Notes under the pieces: model-generated
Told to the model about the DNA's origin: nothing
Seen by the model: only the letters and a program-made list of their open reading frames with translations
Databases searched by the model: none
Position numbers and translations under genes: made by a program
Shown: positions 17,052 through 25,592 of the stretch, one piece after another
Layout of the letters: the number at the start of each line of letters is the position of its first letter
Numbering within the stretch: position 1 is the first letter of the stretch
Assembly (NCBI RefSeq): GCF_024300625.1
Contig: NZ_CP101322.1
Coordinates: 385,992 to 449,991 of the forward strand
Length of the DNA stretch: 64,000 nt
Direction of reading: 5' to 3'
Origin: Halovivax gelatinilyticus
GTDB lineage: Archaea > Halobacteriota > Halobacteria > Halobacteriales > Natrialbaceae

Positions 17052-17942
17052 TGCGCCGACGACGACCACGACGGCCGACGCCACGACGCGCCAGGTGAGC
17101 CGTTCGAGATGGCGCGGAAACGCCACGAACGAGACGACCACGACGATGAGCGGGGCGAGCTGAATCAGCGGGACGACGAGGACGACCGGCGCGAGCGAGA
17201 GTGCGCCGAAGTAGCCCAGGAAGCCGACCGTCGTCGAGACGCCGGCGGCGACGAGCCACCCCGTCGAGCGCGTCACCGGCGGAAGTACGGATCTCGAGCG
17301 CCGAACGGCGAGGTACCCGACGAACGCGACCGAGGCGGTCGCGGCCATCAACAACAGTCCCGGAAGCACCGGCGTTCCGGCGGAAAGCCCGATCGAGATG
17401 AAAATCGGCTCGACGCCGATGAACGCGGCCGCACCGATCGGCAGGGCGAGTAACGCGGTGGCCTCCCCGAGCGTGCGCCCGCCGTTGGCGGCGGCCGTCT
17501 CCCACGACACGATGGCGACGCCGGCGACGACCAGCACGATGCCGAGCGCGTGCGTGGGCGTCAGCCGCTCGCCGAGGACCACGACGGCGATCACCGTCGC
17601 GAACAGCACGTTCGACGCGACCACGGGTGACGTGAGATTCGCCCCGAGCACGTCGACGCTGCGAAAGAGCAAAATTCGAGCGGCGAACATGCCGACCATG
17701 CCGGCGGCGACGAACGCGAGCGCCGCTGTCGGCGAAAAGAGCTGCACGTAGGGGGGTTCGTAGCGCACGGCGACCGGCGGCGCGAGAATCGCGACGTTGC
17801 ACCCGAGTGCGATGAGCACCGCGTGGTCGACGTCCCCGTCGACGGTCCCGAGCCGAACGAAGAGGTACTGACCCGCGAAGCCGAGCGCCCCGAGACACGC
17901 GAGGGCGACGCCAAGCCACCACTCTGAAAGCTCGGGGAACAT
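17028..17942 (-). CDS. EamA-type (DMT) transporter
   Basis: 304 residues with ten predicted membrane helices in two EamA halves. The repeat joint is at SVDVLGANLTSPVVASNVLFATVIAVVVLGERLTPTHALGIVLVVAGV (about 95-140), matched in the second half by LSLAPVVLVVPLIQLAPLIVVVVSF near 252. EamA proteins export or import small metabolites such as amino acids or nucleotide sugars; direction and cargo cannot be read from sequence. The convergent overlap with the glycosyltransferase suggests nothing about function. Confidence 0.85.
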   Translation of the reverse strand: MFPELSEWWLGVALACLGALGFAGQYLFVRLGTVDGDVDHAVLIALGCNVAILAPPVAVRYEPPYVQLFSPTAALAFVAAGMVGMFAARILLFRSVDVLGANLTSPVVASNVLFATVIAVVVLGERLTPTHALGIVLVVAGVAIVSWETAAANGGRTLGEATALLALPIGAAAFIGVEPIFISIGLSAGTPVLPGLLLMAATASVAFVGYLAVRRSRSVLPPVTRSTGWLVAAGVSTTVGFLGYFGALSLAPVVLVVPLIQLAPLIVVVVSFVAFPRHLERLTWRVVASAVVVVVGASLVSLSG

Positions 17943-18111
17943 AGCTACGAATTCGACGGTGACCGGTTAACGGCTGTGATTGCGGTTATTCGGGTACGAT
18001 TCGACCGAGATGGCCGTGGCGACCGGCACCGATCGCAGCCGATGGGAGGGCTAGCAACTCACCGCCGATCAGCTCCCGAGCCCGAGTTACCGTAGCGGAG
18101 CGGTGAGACAG

Positions 18112-18132
18112 GTGCTTTGAGAAACAAAGTAC
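18112..18132 (+). promoter_or_regulatory. candidate operator upstream of ABC exporter operon
   Basis: Interrupted palindrome: arm CTTTG at 18115-18119, 5-nt spacer AGAAA, arm CAAAG at 18125-18129, extended outward by GT/AC with one G/T mismatch. It lies about 11 nt before the TATA box at 18144, where an archaeal repressor or activator would act. The last gene of the operon codes for a winged-helix regulator, so autoregulation is the simplest reading. Confidence 0.45.
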
Positions 18133-18143
18133 AATGAGTAGCA

Positions 18144-18151
18144 AATTTTAT
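18144..18151 (+). promoter_or_regulatory. TATA box of ABC exporter operon
   Basis: AATTTTAT, about 33 nt before the ATG at 18181. The expected start site falls near 18175, so the transcript would be almost leaderless, supporting 18181 over the in-frame ATG at 18151. ACAAT (18131-18135) and ATTGT (18150-18154) also form a short inverted repeat around it. Confidence 0.55.
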
Positions 18152-18180
18152 TGTGGAGCCGATCAACTGTCGAACCGAAG

Positions 18181-19047
18181 ATGGGAGAGTATCAGCCCGA
18201 TTCCCGTTCCGTACGACCGGCGGGAACCGCCGACCGTGCTGGAAGCCGGTGGCTGCGTCAGACCAGAGGATTCACCGTCAGGTACGCCAGAGAGCTCTTT
18301 CGAAACAAAGGAGTGCTGTTCTGGACGATCGGCTTTCCGACCGGATTCTATCTGATTACGATCCTCACGGCCATCCCGTCGGAGGTCCCGAGCGCAGAAA
18401 CCGCGACGATGAAAGCCGGGATGGCGATCAGTTTCGGGACGTTCGGCGCAATCATCGCCGCGCTCAACAGTTTTTGCGAGCAACTGGGCGCAGATCTCGA
18501 GGACGATCGCTACACGCTGTTTCGATCGCTCTCGATCGCCCCGACCGCCGATTTCGCCGGTCGGTTGATAGCCGGCACTGTTCTGGTCCTGACGGCGTTT
18601 CTGGCCGTGATACCGGTGGCGCTTCTGACGGGGGCAGAGTTTTCGCTCGCGTCACCGCTGGCTCCGGCGGTGGTGGCCGTCGCGCTCGTCCCGTTCGCCG
18701 TCTTCTGGATGGTCGTCGCGATCGGCGTCGCCGTGAGCGTCGGGAACGAACGATACGCTTCGATCATCACGGTGAGCCTCGCGCTGGTCGCCTACATGCT
18801 CACCGGGTACAACGGCACCGACCCGTCGAGCTACCACGGGCCGGAGTTCCTGCTCAACCTCATGCCGCACACGCTGGCTACCCGGTTGATCACCGACCAG
18901 CTGGTCGCCGACGGCGTCCTCACGCCGCCGGCCGTTCCGGAAACGATGATCGGTCTGGCGCTTCTCACCGTGGTCGGGGCCGTCTCGCTGACGGTCGGCA
19001 TCGTCGTCGTCCGAACGCAACTGTACGAACGGAGCGTGATACCGTGA
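18181..19047 (+). CDS. ABC-2 type transporter permease
   Basis: 288 residues with six membrane helices in ABC-2 layout: a cytoplasmic N-terminus ending FTVRYARELFRNKGVLFWTIGFP, a helix-rich core, and a long loop with NGTDPSSYHGPEFLLNLMPHTLATRL before the last helix. Start at 18181 is supported by the TATA spacing. The stop overlaps the ATPase start (GTGA), so the two are translationally coupled. ABC-2 systems export drugs, polysaccharides or antimicrobial peptides; cargo is unknown. It forms a four-gene operon with the ATPase, a small membrane protein and a regulator. Confidence 0.88.
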   Translation: MGEYQPDSRSVRPAGTADRAGSRWLRQTRGFTVRYARELFRNKGVLFWTIGFPTGFYLITILTAIPSEVPSAETATMKAGMAISFGTFGAIIAALNSFCEQLGADLEDDRYTLFRSLSIAPTADFAGRLIAGTVLVLTAFLAVIPVALLTGAEFSLASPLAPAVVAVALVPFAVFWMVVAIGVAVSVGNERYASIITVSLALVAYMLTGYNGTDPSSYHGPEFLLNLMPHTLATRLITDQLVADGVLTPPAVPETMIGLALLTVVGAVSLTVGIVVVRTQLYERSVIP

Positions 19048-19940
19048 CGTCCGAGAGCGTCGCGATCGAGAGTCGCGGTCTCGAGAAGTCGTTCGACGGC
19101 GGTGACCGAATTCTCCAGGGGACAGACCTGACCGTCGACCGCGGCGAGATCGTGCTGGTGATGGGACCCAACGGCGTCGGGAAGACCGTCTTGCTCTCGT
19201 GTCTCGCCGGAGGAGAGGCGCCGACGGCCGGAACGATCGAGATCTTCGGGTCCGAGAGATCGTCCGTTCCGAACGACGCACTCGCGTTCATGCTCCAAAA
19301 TTCGATGCTCGAACCGAAACTCACGGGCCGTGAAAATCTCGCGTTCTACCGCGACCTCCACCCCCGTTTCACTGATCGGTGGCGAACGTACGTCCAATCG
19401 CTCGAAATCGAGGAGGCGCTCGACACGCTCGTCGAGAATTATTCGGAGGGAATGAAACGGAAACTGGAATTCGCCACGGTGCTAAGCGGTGAGGTCGAGC
19501 TCTACCTCCTCGACGAACCGACCGCCGGGGTCGATCTGACGAACGTCCAGCGGTTTCACGACGCGATCGTCGATCGGAAAGAACGGGGAAAAACCTTCGT
19601 CGTCTCGAGCCATCGACCGATGGACGCCGCCATCGCCGACCGGATTGCGTTCATGCCCGACGGGACGATTTCCGCGGTCGGCACACCGACCGAATTACTG
19701 AACCGGGTCCCGACGGTCGTCACCGTGAGCGGCCGGGCCGCCATGCAGGTTGCGGAGTCGTTCACGATCGATGAAACGCTGTTTCCGATCGGCGGCGAAG
19801 CCCGCGGCTTTCTGCCGGCAGAGACGAGCGTCTCCGAAGTGGCGGACGTCGTCGCTGAAACGGACGGGACCATCGAGACGATCGAACCGACCTACACCGA
19901 CCTATTCAACTACTACGTCCACATCGAGGGATCACGATGA
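19044..19940 (+). CDS. ABC transporter ATP-binding protein
   Basis: 298 residues from a GTG at 19044 that overlaps the permease stop. Walker A is GPNGVGKT near 42; the Q-loop is MLQNSMLEPKLTGREN near 86; the signature is NYSEGMKRKLEFA near 133 (YSEGM in place of LSGGQ); Walker B is YLLDEPTAGVD near 155; the switch His is in VVSSHRP near 190. A C-terminal extension of about 75 residues follows, as in exporters of the CcmA/DrrA type. All catalytic elements are present. It overlaps the next gene by 4 nt. Confidence 0.92.
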   Translation: MTSESVAIESRGLEKSFDGGDRILQGTDLTVDRGEIVLVMGPNGVGKTVLLSCLAGGEAPTAGTIEIFGSERSSVPNDALAFMLQNSMLEPKLTGRENLAFYRDLHPRFTDRWRTYVQSLEIEEALDTLVENYSEGMKRKLEFATVLSGEVELYLLDEPTAGVDLTNVQRFHDAIVDRKERGKTFVVSSHRPMDAAIADRIAFMPDGTISAVGTPTELLNRVPTVVTVSGRAAMQVAESFTIDETLFPIGGEARGFLPAETSVSEVADVVAETDGTIETIEPTYTDLFNYYVHIEGSR

Positions 19941-20554
19941 GTGGCGAGACCGACGTCGATCCGGACGCGCTGCAGGCGGACCTCGACAGAATCAAAGACG
20001 CCATGGGATTGCGCGAGCGGTACCCGATGGCCTTTCAGCTCTGGCTCCTCTACGGCGGGCTGGTCGTTCTCGCCGCCTTCGGGTCGCAGGCGGTCGCAAC
20101 CTTCGAACTCACCCGGTGGGGTCACTTCCTCACGTGGGCCGGGTTGATGGGGCTCGGCTCACTCGTTGCTCGGTGGCGGTTTGGCACCTTTTCCGGGGGC
20201 GACGCCACCCCGAACCTGTGGGTGCAAACGCTCGCCGTGTTCGGACTAATCGTGGCCGCGTTCGCGGCGATGGACCCGGTCGTCGGCGACGCCTCCCGAA
20301 CGGTCGACGAGGCGGTAACGTTCGCCGTCATCGTCTCCGGAATCGGCGCGGCTTACGTCGTTCACGCGAGTTCGCTTCGGGCCTACCACGTGCGTGCCCG
20401 TGATCGGTACGCGTTCTACGCCGGCGGCGCGTGGATGCTCGCCTACGGGCCGCTCATGGCGAACGTCGCATTCCTTCTGGAATGGGGGTACGCCGCGTTC
20501 GGAATCCTCTTCGGCCTCCACGCCGTCGCGTCGTACGTCGTTCTCTCTCAGTGA
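19937..20554 (+). CDS. membrane protein of ABC exporter operon
   Basis: 205 residues: a polar helical N-terminus with LQADLDRIKDAMGLRERYP (12-30), then about six membrane helices. It overlaps the ATPase stop by ATGA and is followed 2 nt later by the regulator, so it belongs to the same operon. I do not recognise a named family. Likely roles are accessory subunit, immunity or sensing partner for the exporter; none is shown by sequence. Confidence 0.8.
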   Translation: MSGETDVDPDALQADLDRIKDAMGLRERYPMAFQLWLLYGGLVVLAAFGSQAVATFELTRWGHFLTWAGLMGLGSLVARWRFGTFSGGDATPNLWVQTLAVFGLIVAAFAAMDPVVGDASRTVDEAVTFAVIVSGIGAAYVVHASSLRAYHVRARDRYAFYAGGAWMLAYGPLMANVAFLLEWGYAAFGILFGLHAVASYVVLSQ

Positions 20555-20556
20555 CG

Positions 20557-20847
20557 ATGGAACTCGACAAACTCGTCCACCAGCCGATCCGGTTGCAACT
20601 GTTCGCCTACCTCTACAAACACGGCGAGAGTGCCTTCTCCGAGCTGAGCGAGGAACTCGACGTGACGGAGGGGAATCTCGCGAGCCACCTCCAGACGATG
20701 GAAGACGAGGGTGCGATCGACGTCGAAAAGACGTTCGTCGATCGCAAACCGCGCACCACGTACCGGCTGACGCCCCGCGGACGAGAGCTGTTCGAAGAAC
20801 ACGTCGCGACGCTCGAAGCCCTCATCGACGACCTCGGGGATGGATGA
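20557..20847 (+). CDS. winged-helix transcription regulator of ABC operon
   Basis: 96 residues, one winged helix domain of the type with HQPIRLQLFAYLYKHGES near 8, ELSEELDVTEGNLASHLQTMED as recognition helices, and KTFVDRKPRTTYRLTPRG as the wing. Such small regulators (PadR/MarR-like, HTH_27-like) often repress efflux operons. Position as last gene and the palindrome before the first gene suggest it controls its own operon. The 2-nt gap to the preceding gene supports cotranscription. Confidence 0.85.
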   Translation: MELDKLVHQPIRLQLFAYLYKHGESAFSELSEELDVTEGNLASHLQTMEDEGAIDVEKTFVDRKPRTTYRLTPRGRELFEEHVATLEALIDDLGDG

Positions 20848-21015
20848 CCCAGGTCGCCTCTCCGAGATCGACACGCTGCAGGGCAGACGGCGTGCACCCG
20901 CACCCGGTTACCGCCCGAATGAATCCCGATCAACTAAGAGTTGGAAGTACGTCTGGTGTCGATTGAATACGCTTATTATCAGGTGAGTTAAAGCGTTCTG
21001 TAAAGCGGTCCTCAT

Positions 21016-21510
21016 ATGAACCCTTCTCGAAGACGCCTTCTGGCAGTCACCGCTGGAATGGCAGTGTTGGCGCCAGGCTGTTTCGAGAGCGAGACTGAGA
21101 CGCCAATGCTCGATTTTGTCGTGTTCGATAATCAGGATACGTCACGGGGATACGCTATCGACTTCGAGGTTCTCGACGGTGAGCGCGTCTCGTACGAAAC
21201 CGAACTGACGCTACAGCGTGCCCCGAAGATCCTCCCAGAAGAACGGACCGAACGAGACAACGACACGGTCCCGGATCACTTCGAAACGGAGGCCGAGCAG
21301 TCGTTCGCCCTCCTGGACGACGGGTGGTCACGCACCGAAGCGGACCACGTTGCAAGAGCTCGAATCCCTGGAGCGGACTGGGAAACGGTTGATGTGAAAA
21401 AAGAGACCGACTACCGATACCTGGGAATCCTATTCGTGGTCGACAATGGCACCGTTTCGGCCCCGTTCGTCCAACACTACGACGATCCCGAGGAGGCGTA
21501 CTACCGGTGA
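21016..21510 (+). CDS. Tat-exported lipoprotein of unknown function
   Basis: 164 residues. The N-terminus has a twin-arginine motif (SRRRLLAV, residues 4-11) and a lipobox LAPGC with lipid Cys at 22, the usual haloarchaeal Tat lipoprotein signal. The mature part is beta-rich and acidic with no recognised domain. A TATA-like TATTATC at about 20973-20980 gives a short leader before the ATG at 21016. Monocistronic. Confidence 0.75.
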   Translation: MNPSRRRLLAVTAGMAVLAPGCFESETETPMLDFVVFDNQDTSRGYAIDFEVLDGERVSYETELTLQRAPKILPEERTERDNDTVPDHFETEAEQSFALLDDGWSRTEADHVARARIPGADWETVDVKKETDYRYLGILFVVDNGTVSAPFVQHYDDPEEAYYR

Positions 21511-21603
21511 CAGCACCGATCAGGAGTGATTGACCTGACAATTCAACAGACACCAGTATCGTCTCAGTCGTATCGCAGAAAGGTGTGAGTGAAAACGGTC
21601 CGA

Positions 21604-22236
21604 TCACACGCCGTCGACGAGCCGCGCCAGCTGTTCGGGCGGGACGGCACCCTCTGTGGCCCGTCCGTCGTAAATGAACAGGGGGACGGACGATACGTCC
21701 TCTCTGACCGGCGCCAGAAACCGTTTTCGAACCGTCGTCCGGTGATCGACATCGGTGGCCGCCTCGCGGATTTCGTCGCCGTCGAGGCCGACGTCTTCGG
21801 CCAGATTCGCGAGGACGTCCGCTTCGCCGACGTCTCGGCCCTCGAGCCAGAGCGCGTCGAGGATCGCGTCGTCGAAGGCTCTCCAGGCGTCCGGGTGCGA
21901 TTCGGCGACGTAGTACGACGCGACCTGCGCCGGGAAGGAGTCGATAGCCGAAACGTCGTCGATCGATCGCATCTCCTCGACGCCGTACTGGGCGCTGAGC
22001 CGGTCGACGCTTTGCTGAGCTCGTTCGAAGGAGGCGTCGTCCGTTCCGTTCTCACCTGAACGATCTAATGTGCCGTCCGGGCGACGCAGTCGGTTTCTGA
22101 GGTCGAACGGTCGCCACTCGAGGTCGAGCGGTTCGTCCCGCTGCGATTCGAACGCGTCGACCGATTTTCGACCGAGAAAACAGAACGGACAAACGTGATC
22201 GGAGTAGACGACGAGCCTGTCGCTGTGATCGGACAT
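21604..22236 (-). CDS. DsbA-family (FrnE-like) oxidoreductase
   Basis: 210 residues. A thioredoxin-like fold with the active-site CPFC in YSDHVCPFCFLGRKSV (about 10-26) and the all-helical insert of the FrnE/2-hydroxychromene-2-carboxylate isomerase group. The cis-proline loop is SSVPLFIYDGRA near 180, which is typical. No signal peptide, so it acts in the cytoplasm as a thiol-disulfide oxidoreductase. The ATG at 22236 begins just before the first strand; an ATG at 22251 would add only five residues. Confidence 0.85.
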   Translation of the reverse strand: MSDHSDRLVVYSDHVCPFCFLGRKSVDAFESQRDEPLDLEWRPFDLRNRLRRPDGTLDRSGENGTDDASFERAQQSVDRLSAQYGVEEMRSIDDVSAIDSFPAQVASYYVAESHPDAWRAFDDAILDALWLEGRDVGEADVLANLAEDVGLDGDEIREAATDVDHRTTVRKRFLAPVREDVSSVPLFIYDGRATEGAVPPEQLARLVDGV

Positions 22237-22351
22237 GGGCCAGATTGGCACGACGGTCAGATAAACGGTCGGATCGGGACCATCGTCGAGTCGTGTGACA
22301 CCGAGGATCGCGAAACACTACGTTCATCACGACGATGGAAAGATACAGTGC

Positions 22352-23242
22352 ATGGACGAGTCGTTCGTTGCCGGATCGACGATTCGGACGGACGGCGTCA
22401 CCGGCCGACTCTTTCCCGGGCGAGGTGTTGGCCCACACCCCGGCGTCCTCGTGCTTCACGGGAGCGGTGGCGCTCGCGGCTACGAACAGACCTACGCCGC
22501 GATGCTCGCCGAACACGGCTACACCGTTCTCTGCGTCGAATATTTCGGCGCCCCGGGCGTGCGAGACCGGTTTCTAGAGGTCCCCGTCGAGGAGTTCGGA
22601 CGGGCCGCGGAGTGGCTGCTCGCACGGGACGAGGTCGGCGGCGAGACCGTCGGTGTCGTCGGATTTTCGCGCGGCGGCGAGGCGGCGTTGCTGGTGGGAT
22701 CGCTGTTCGACGCCGTGGAGGTCGTCGTGGCGTACGTGCCGAGTGGCTACGTCTGGGCGGCGCCGTCGTGGATGGACGGCGTCGGTGAAAATCGGCCGAC
22801 CTGGACGAGAGACGGTGACGCGGTTCCCTACATCCCGACCGATGACTTCGACGCGGCCGAGGATCCGTTCGACGGCGAGCCGTCGGCCACGGTGCTGGCT
22901 CTGGACCGGCTTCCGACGGACGAACTAGCACGGACGAGAATTCCCGTAGCGGAGATCGACGGACCAGTCTTGCTGGTTTCTGGCGGGCGGGATTCGCTCT
23001 GGCCGTCCGAATTCCTCGCGAGCCGCGTCGCGGAGTGGCTGGCCGAAGCTGAGTATCCGTGGGCGTTCGAGCACCTCCGAAACCCGGAGGCCGGCCACGC
23101 GATTCGGGTGCCCTACCAATTCGACGACGACGTCGATCCGACGGAGCGTCACCGGTTCGGCGGGACCCACGAGGCGAACGCGCGAGCATCGGCACGCGCC
23201 TGGCACCGATCGCTCGCGTACCTGGATCACCTTCGCCACTAG
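22352..23242 (+). CDS. alpha/beta hydrolase, BAAT/acyl-CoA thioester hydrolase-like
   Basis: 296 residues. The nucleophile elbow is GFSRGGEA (Ser near 104), the acid lies in VSGGRDSLWPS (about 220) and the catalytic His in EAGHAIRVPY (about 250). The oxyanion region is LVLHGSGGARG near 35. The order and the C-terminal DATRHRFGG-like region resemble BAAT C-terminal acyl-CoA thioesterases. Start at 22352 is chosen because the family-like sequence begins there. It is divergent from the DsbA-like gene. Substrate unknown. Confidence 0.8.
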   Translation: MDESFVAGSTIRTDGVTGRLFPGRGVGPHPGVLVLHGSGGARGYEQTYAAMLAEHGYTVLCVEYFGAPGVRDRFLEVPVEEFGRAAEWLLARDEVGGETVGVVGFSRGGEAALLVGSLFDAVEVVVAYVPSGYVWAAPSWMDGVGENRPTWTRDGDAVPYIPTDDFDAAEDPFDGEPSATVLALDRLPTDELARTRIPVAEIDGPVLLVSGGRDSLWPSEFLASRVAEWLAEAEYPWAFEHLRNPEAGHAIRVPYQFDDDVDPTERHRFGGTHEANARASARAWHRSLAYLDHLRH

Positions 23243-23260
23243 GAGTTCGGGTGCGAGCGA

Positions 23261-23611
23261 TTAGATCGGCTCCGTCTCGTGAAGGAACGCCTGAAACTCC
23301 AGGGTTCGGCCCTCCGGGTCGTCGGCGAAGAACTGGTAGATCCGGTAGCGCTCGTTCTCGACCGGTTTCCCGCGGGCGTACTCCGCCAGCGCGTCGTATC
23401 GATCGTCGATTGCGTCTCTCGTCTCGGAGACGAACGTGATCGTCCCGTCCGTTTCGGCCCGATCGCGCGCACAGAAGCCCAGGAGCTGGTTGTCGTACCG
23501 GAGGATCGTACAATCCGGTTGTTCGAGCCAGATCTCCGCGCCAAGTTGCTCGACGTAGAAGTCGACGATCCGATCGTGAGCCTCGGTTCCGAAGAAGACG
23601 ATTCCGGACAT
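23261..23611 (-). CDS. VOC (glyoxalase/bleomycin-resistance) family protein
   Basis: 116 residues, a single VOC unit of beta-alpha-beta-beta-beta modules: AHDRIVDFYVEQLGAEIWLEQPDCTILRYDNQLLGFC in the first half and RIYQFFADDPEGRTLEFQAFL in the second, the usual metal-binding Glu being in EGRTLEF. The family covers isomerases, dioxygenases and resistance proteins, so the reaction is not determined. The ATG at 23611 is at the first strand. Confidence 0.82.
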   Translation of the reverse strand: MSGIVFFGTEAHDRIVDFYVEQLGAEIWLEQPDCTILRYDNQLLGFCARDRAETDGTITFVSETRDAIDDRYDALAEYARGKPVENERYRIYQFFADDPEGRTLEFQAFLHETEPI

Positions 23612-23754
23612 GCGTACCCGTTCGAGCGTGGGCGAGAAATCGGTTCGGGTCGACTCGAGGTGAACGCCGTCGATTCGACGTGACCCGTGAAACCACCCCA
23701 CACGGCCGCTCGCGTGTCAAAACCCGTTTAGGCGGCGGGGCCCTCAACCCGGCA

Positions 23755-24942
23755 ATGAGTTATCGGATCGGCCTGGTCGGCAAGCCCTCGGTGGGCAAGT
23801 CGACCCTGTTCAACGCGGCGACGATGAACGACGTGCCCGAGGGCGCCTACCCGTTTACGACGATCGACCCGAGCGTCGGCGAGGCGTACGTCAGAACCCC
23901 GTGTGCGGCGCCGGAGTTCGACGAGCGCTGTGAACCGTCCGTCGGCGTCTGCGAGGACGGCACGCGCTTCGTCCCCGTCAAGCTCGTCGACGTCGCCGGG
24001 CTCGTCCCCGGCGCACACGAGGGTCGCGGCCTCGGCAATCAGTTTCTCTCCGACTTAAACGAGACGGACGTGCTCGTCCACGTCGTCGACTTCTCCGGGA
24101 CGACCGACGCCGAGGGCGAGGCGACGACGGGCCACGACCCCCGCGAGGACATCGACTTCCTCGAGGACGAACTCGACGCCTGGTACCTGGGAATATTAGA
24201 GAAGGGAGTCAGACGCTACGAGGATCAGTACCTCGCCGACACCGAACCCGAGGAGGTCCTCGGCGAACAGCTGTCCGCCTTCGGCATCTCGCCAGCGGAG
24301 ATCAAACAGACCGTCCTGTCACTCGACCTGCCGGTTGCGCCGCTGGAGTGGGACGCCGCGGAGCGGGAGGCGCTCGCCCACGAAATTCGCAAGCGAACCA
24401 AACCGATGACCGTCGCGGCGAACAAGATGGACACCGATGCGGCCCGAGAAAACTGGGCAGAGATCACCGCAGACCCGAACTACGACCACCTCGCGTTCGT
24501 CCCCGTCTCGGCACACGCCGAGAAAGCGCTGAAAAACGCGGCCGAACAGGACGCCGTCGCGTACACCCCGGGCGACGCGGAATTCGAGATCGTCTCCGAC
24601 CTTCCCGCAGAACAGGAAGCCGGGCTCGAACAGATCCGGGCATTTCTCGACGAATTCAGCGGGACCGGCGTCCAGCACGTCCTCGAAGCGGCGATCTTCG
24701 ACGTCCTCGAGTTGAAGGCCGTCTTTCCGGGATCGGCCTCGGGCAACTGGTCGAAGGGACCGTTTCGCGATTGCTTTCTCCTGCCCGCCGACGCGACCGC
24801 CGAGGACTTCGCCTTTCACCTCCACACCGACATCGGCGAGGGCTTTCTCCACGGGATCGACTGTCGCGCCGATCGCCAGGTCGGGGCCGACACCGTCCTC
24901 GACCATCGATCGGTGATCGAAGTCGTCTCGACGAACCAGTGA
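23755..24942 (+). CDS. Obg/YchF-type GTPase with TGS domain
   Basis: 395 residues. G1 is GKPSVGKST (9-17), G3 is VDVAGLVPGAHEGRGLG near 80, and G4 is ANKMD near 222, which is an NKxD motif rather than the altered NxxE of ATP-specific bacterial YchF. The C-terminal TGS domain is at about 315-395 (FPGSASGNWSKGPFRDCFLLP, ending in HRSVIEVVSTN). Archaeal members are widely conserved and thought to act on ribosomes. The ATG at 23755 sits directly before the first strand. Confidence 0.92.
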   Translation: MSYRIGLVGKPSVGKSTLFNAATMNDVPEGAYPFTTIDPSVGEAYVRTPCAAPEFDERCEPSVGVCEDGTRFVPVKLVDVAGLVPGAHEGRGLGNQFLSDLNETDVLVHVVDFSGTTDAEGEATTGHDPREDIDFLEDELDAWYLGILEKGVRRYEDQYLADTEPEEVLGEQLSAFGISPAEIKQTVLSLDLPVAPLEWDAAEREALAHEIRKRTKPMTVAANKMDTDAARENWAEITADPNYDHLAFVPVSAHAEKALKNAAEQDAVAYTPGDAEFEIVSDLPAEQEAGLEQIRAFLDEFSGTGVQHVLEAAIFDVLELKAVFPGSASGNWSKGPFRDCFLLPADATAEDFAFHLHTDIGEGFLHGIDCRADRQVGADTVLDHRSVIEVVSTNQ

Positions 24943-25005
24943 TCGGTGATCGAAGTCGCTTGACTAACCAGTTATCGGTCAACGGACCGCCAGCTCTCGT
25001 CGTGT

Positions 25006-25014
25006 AATTTATTA
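25006..25014 (+). promoter_or_regulatory. TATA box of EVE/PUA-like gene
   Basis: AATTTATTA, centred about 34 nt before the ATG at 25044. The predicted start site near 25037 makes the transcript nearly leaderless and decides for 25044 over the in-frame GTG at 25029. Confidence 0.5.
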
Positions 25015-25043
25015 CCAAAAAGCATCAAGTGGGCGGTATCCAC

Positions 25044-25526
25044 ATGACAAACGTGTTTCTGGCACCCGTCGACGCTCCGAATTTTGAGGACTCCATCCGA
25101 ACACCGATCGACCTCGACGCGATCGAAGACCGTCCGGAAGCACTGAACAGCACCGACCGCGTGCGTCTCTGGGGAACCCCACCCGGCACGCGAAACCGAT
25201 CGAACTTCGAGAAGATGCAGACGGGAGACGTCGTCCTCTTCTGTGAGGGTGACTCGTACGTCGGAAGCGGTCGCGTCGAAACGACGTTCGAAGACGACGA
25301 GGGGTGGGCGAGTGCGAATGTCTGGGACGACAGCGAGTCGACGCTGCTGTACACGCTCTCTGATTTCCGAGCCGTCTCGGTTCCGCGGTCGGCGGTAAAT
25401 CGCATCTTCGAATACTCGGACTCGTATTCACCGCAGGGCCTGATGCGCGTCGCGGACGGAAAGGTATCGAACGATCCGGCCGCGATCGAGCTGGCGCTCG
25501 AACAGTACAGCGAAAAACACGGGTGA
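25044..25526 (+). CDS. EVE/PUA-like domain protein, stand-alone
   Basis: 160 residues. The pattern VRLWGTPPGTRNRSNFEKMQTGDVVLFCEGDSYVGSGRV, then a DDEGW turn, VWDDSESTLLYTLSDF and the tail IFEYSDSYSPQGLMRVAD resembles the PUA-like modules fused to nucleases (HNH or McrB type) that read modified bases. Here it is unfused, with no nuclease next to it. Possible roles: recognition of modified DNA or RNA, or a remnant of a restriction gene. The family call is from pattern memory and needs a profile search. Confidence 0.6.
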   Translation: MTNVFLAPVDAPNFEDSIRTPIDLDAIEDRPEALNSTDRVRLWGTPPGTRNRSNFEKMQTGDVVLFCEGDSYVGSGRVETTFEDDEGWASANVWDDSESTLLYTLSDFRAVSVPRSAVNRIFEYSDSYSPQGLMRVADGKVSNDPAAIELALEQYSEKHG

Positions 25527-25592
25527 GCGAACGCCGTGACCGCCGGCCGGCCACGGTCGAAGACGGTCGATACAGACCGACACCAGTCACCG

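Noticed and set aside
22398..23747. 449-codon minus-strand frame across the hydrolase and VOC genes
   Set aside because: Arg/Pro-rich composition and no domain; the hydrolase and VOC genes explain the DNA.
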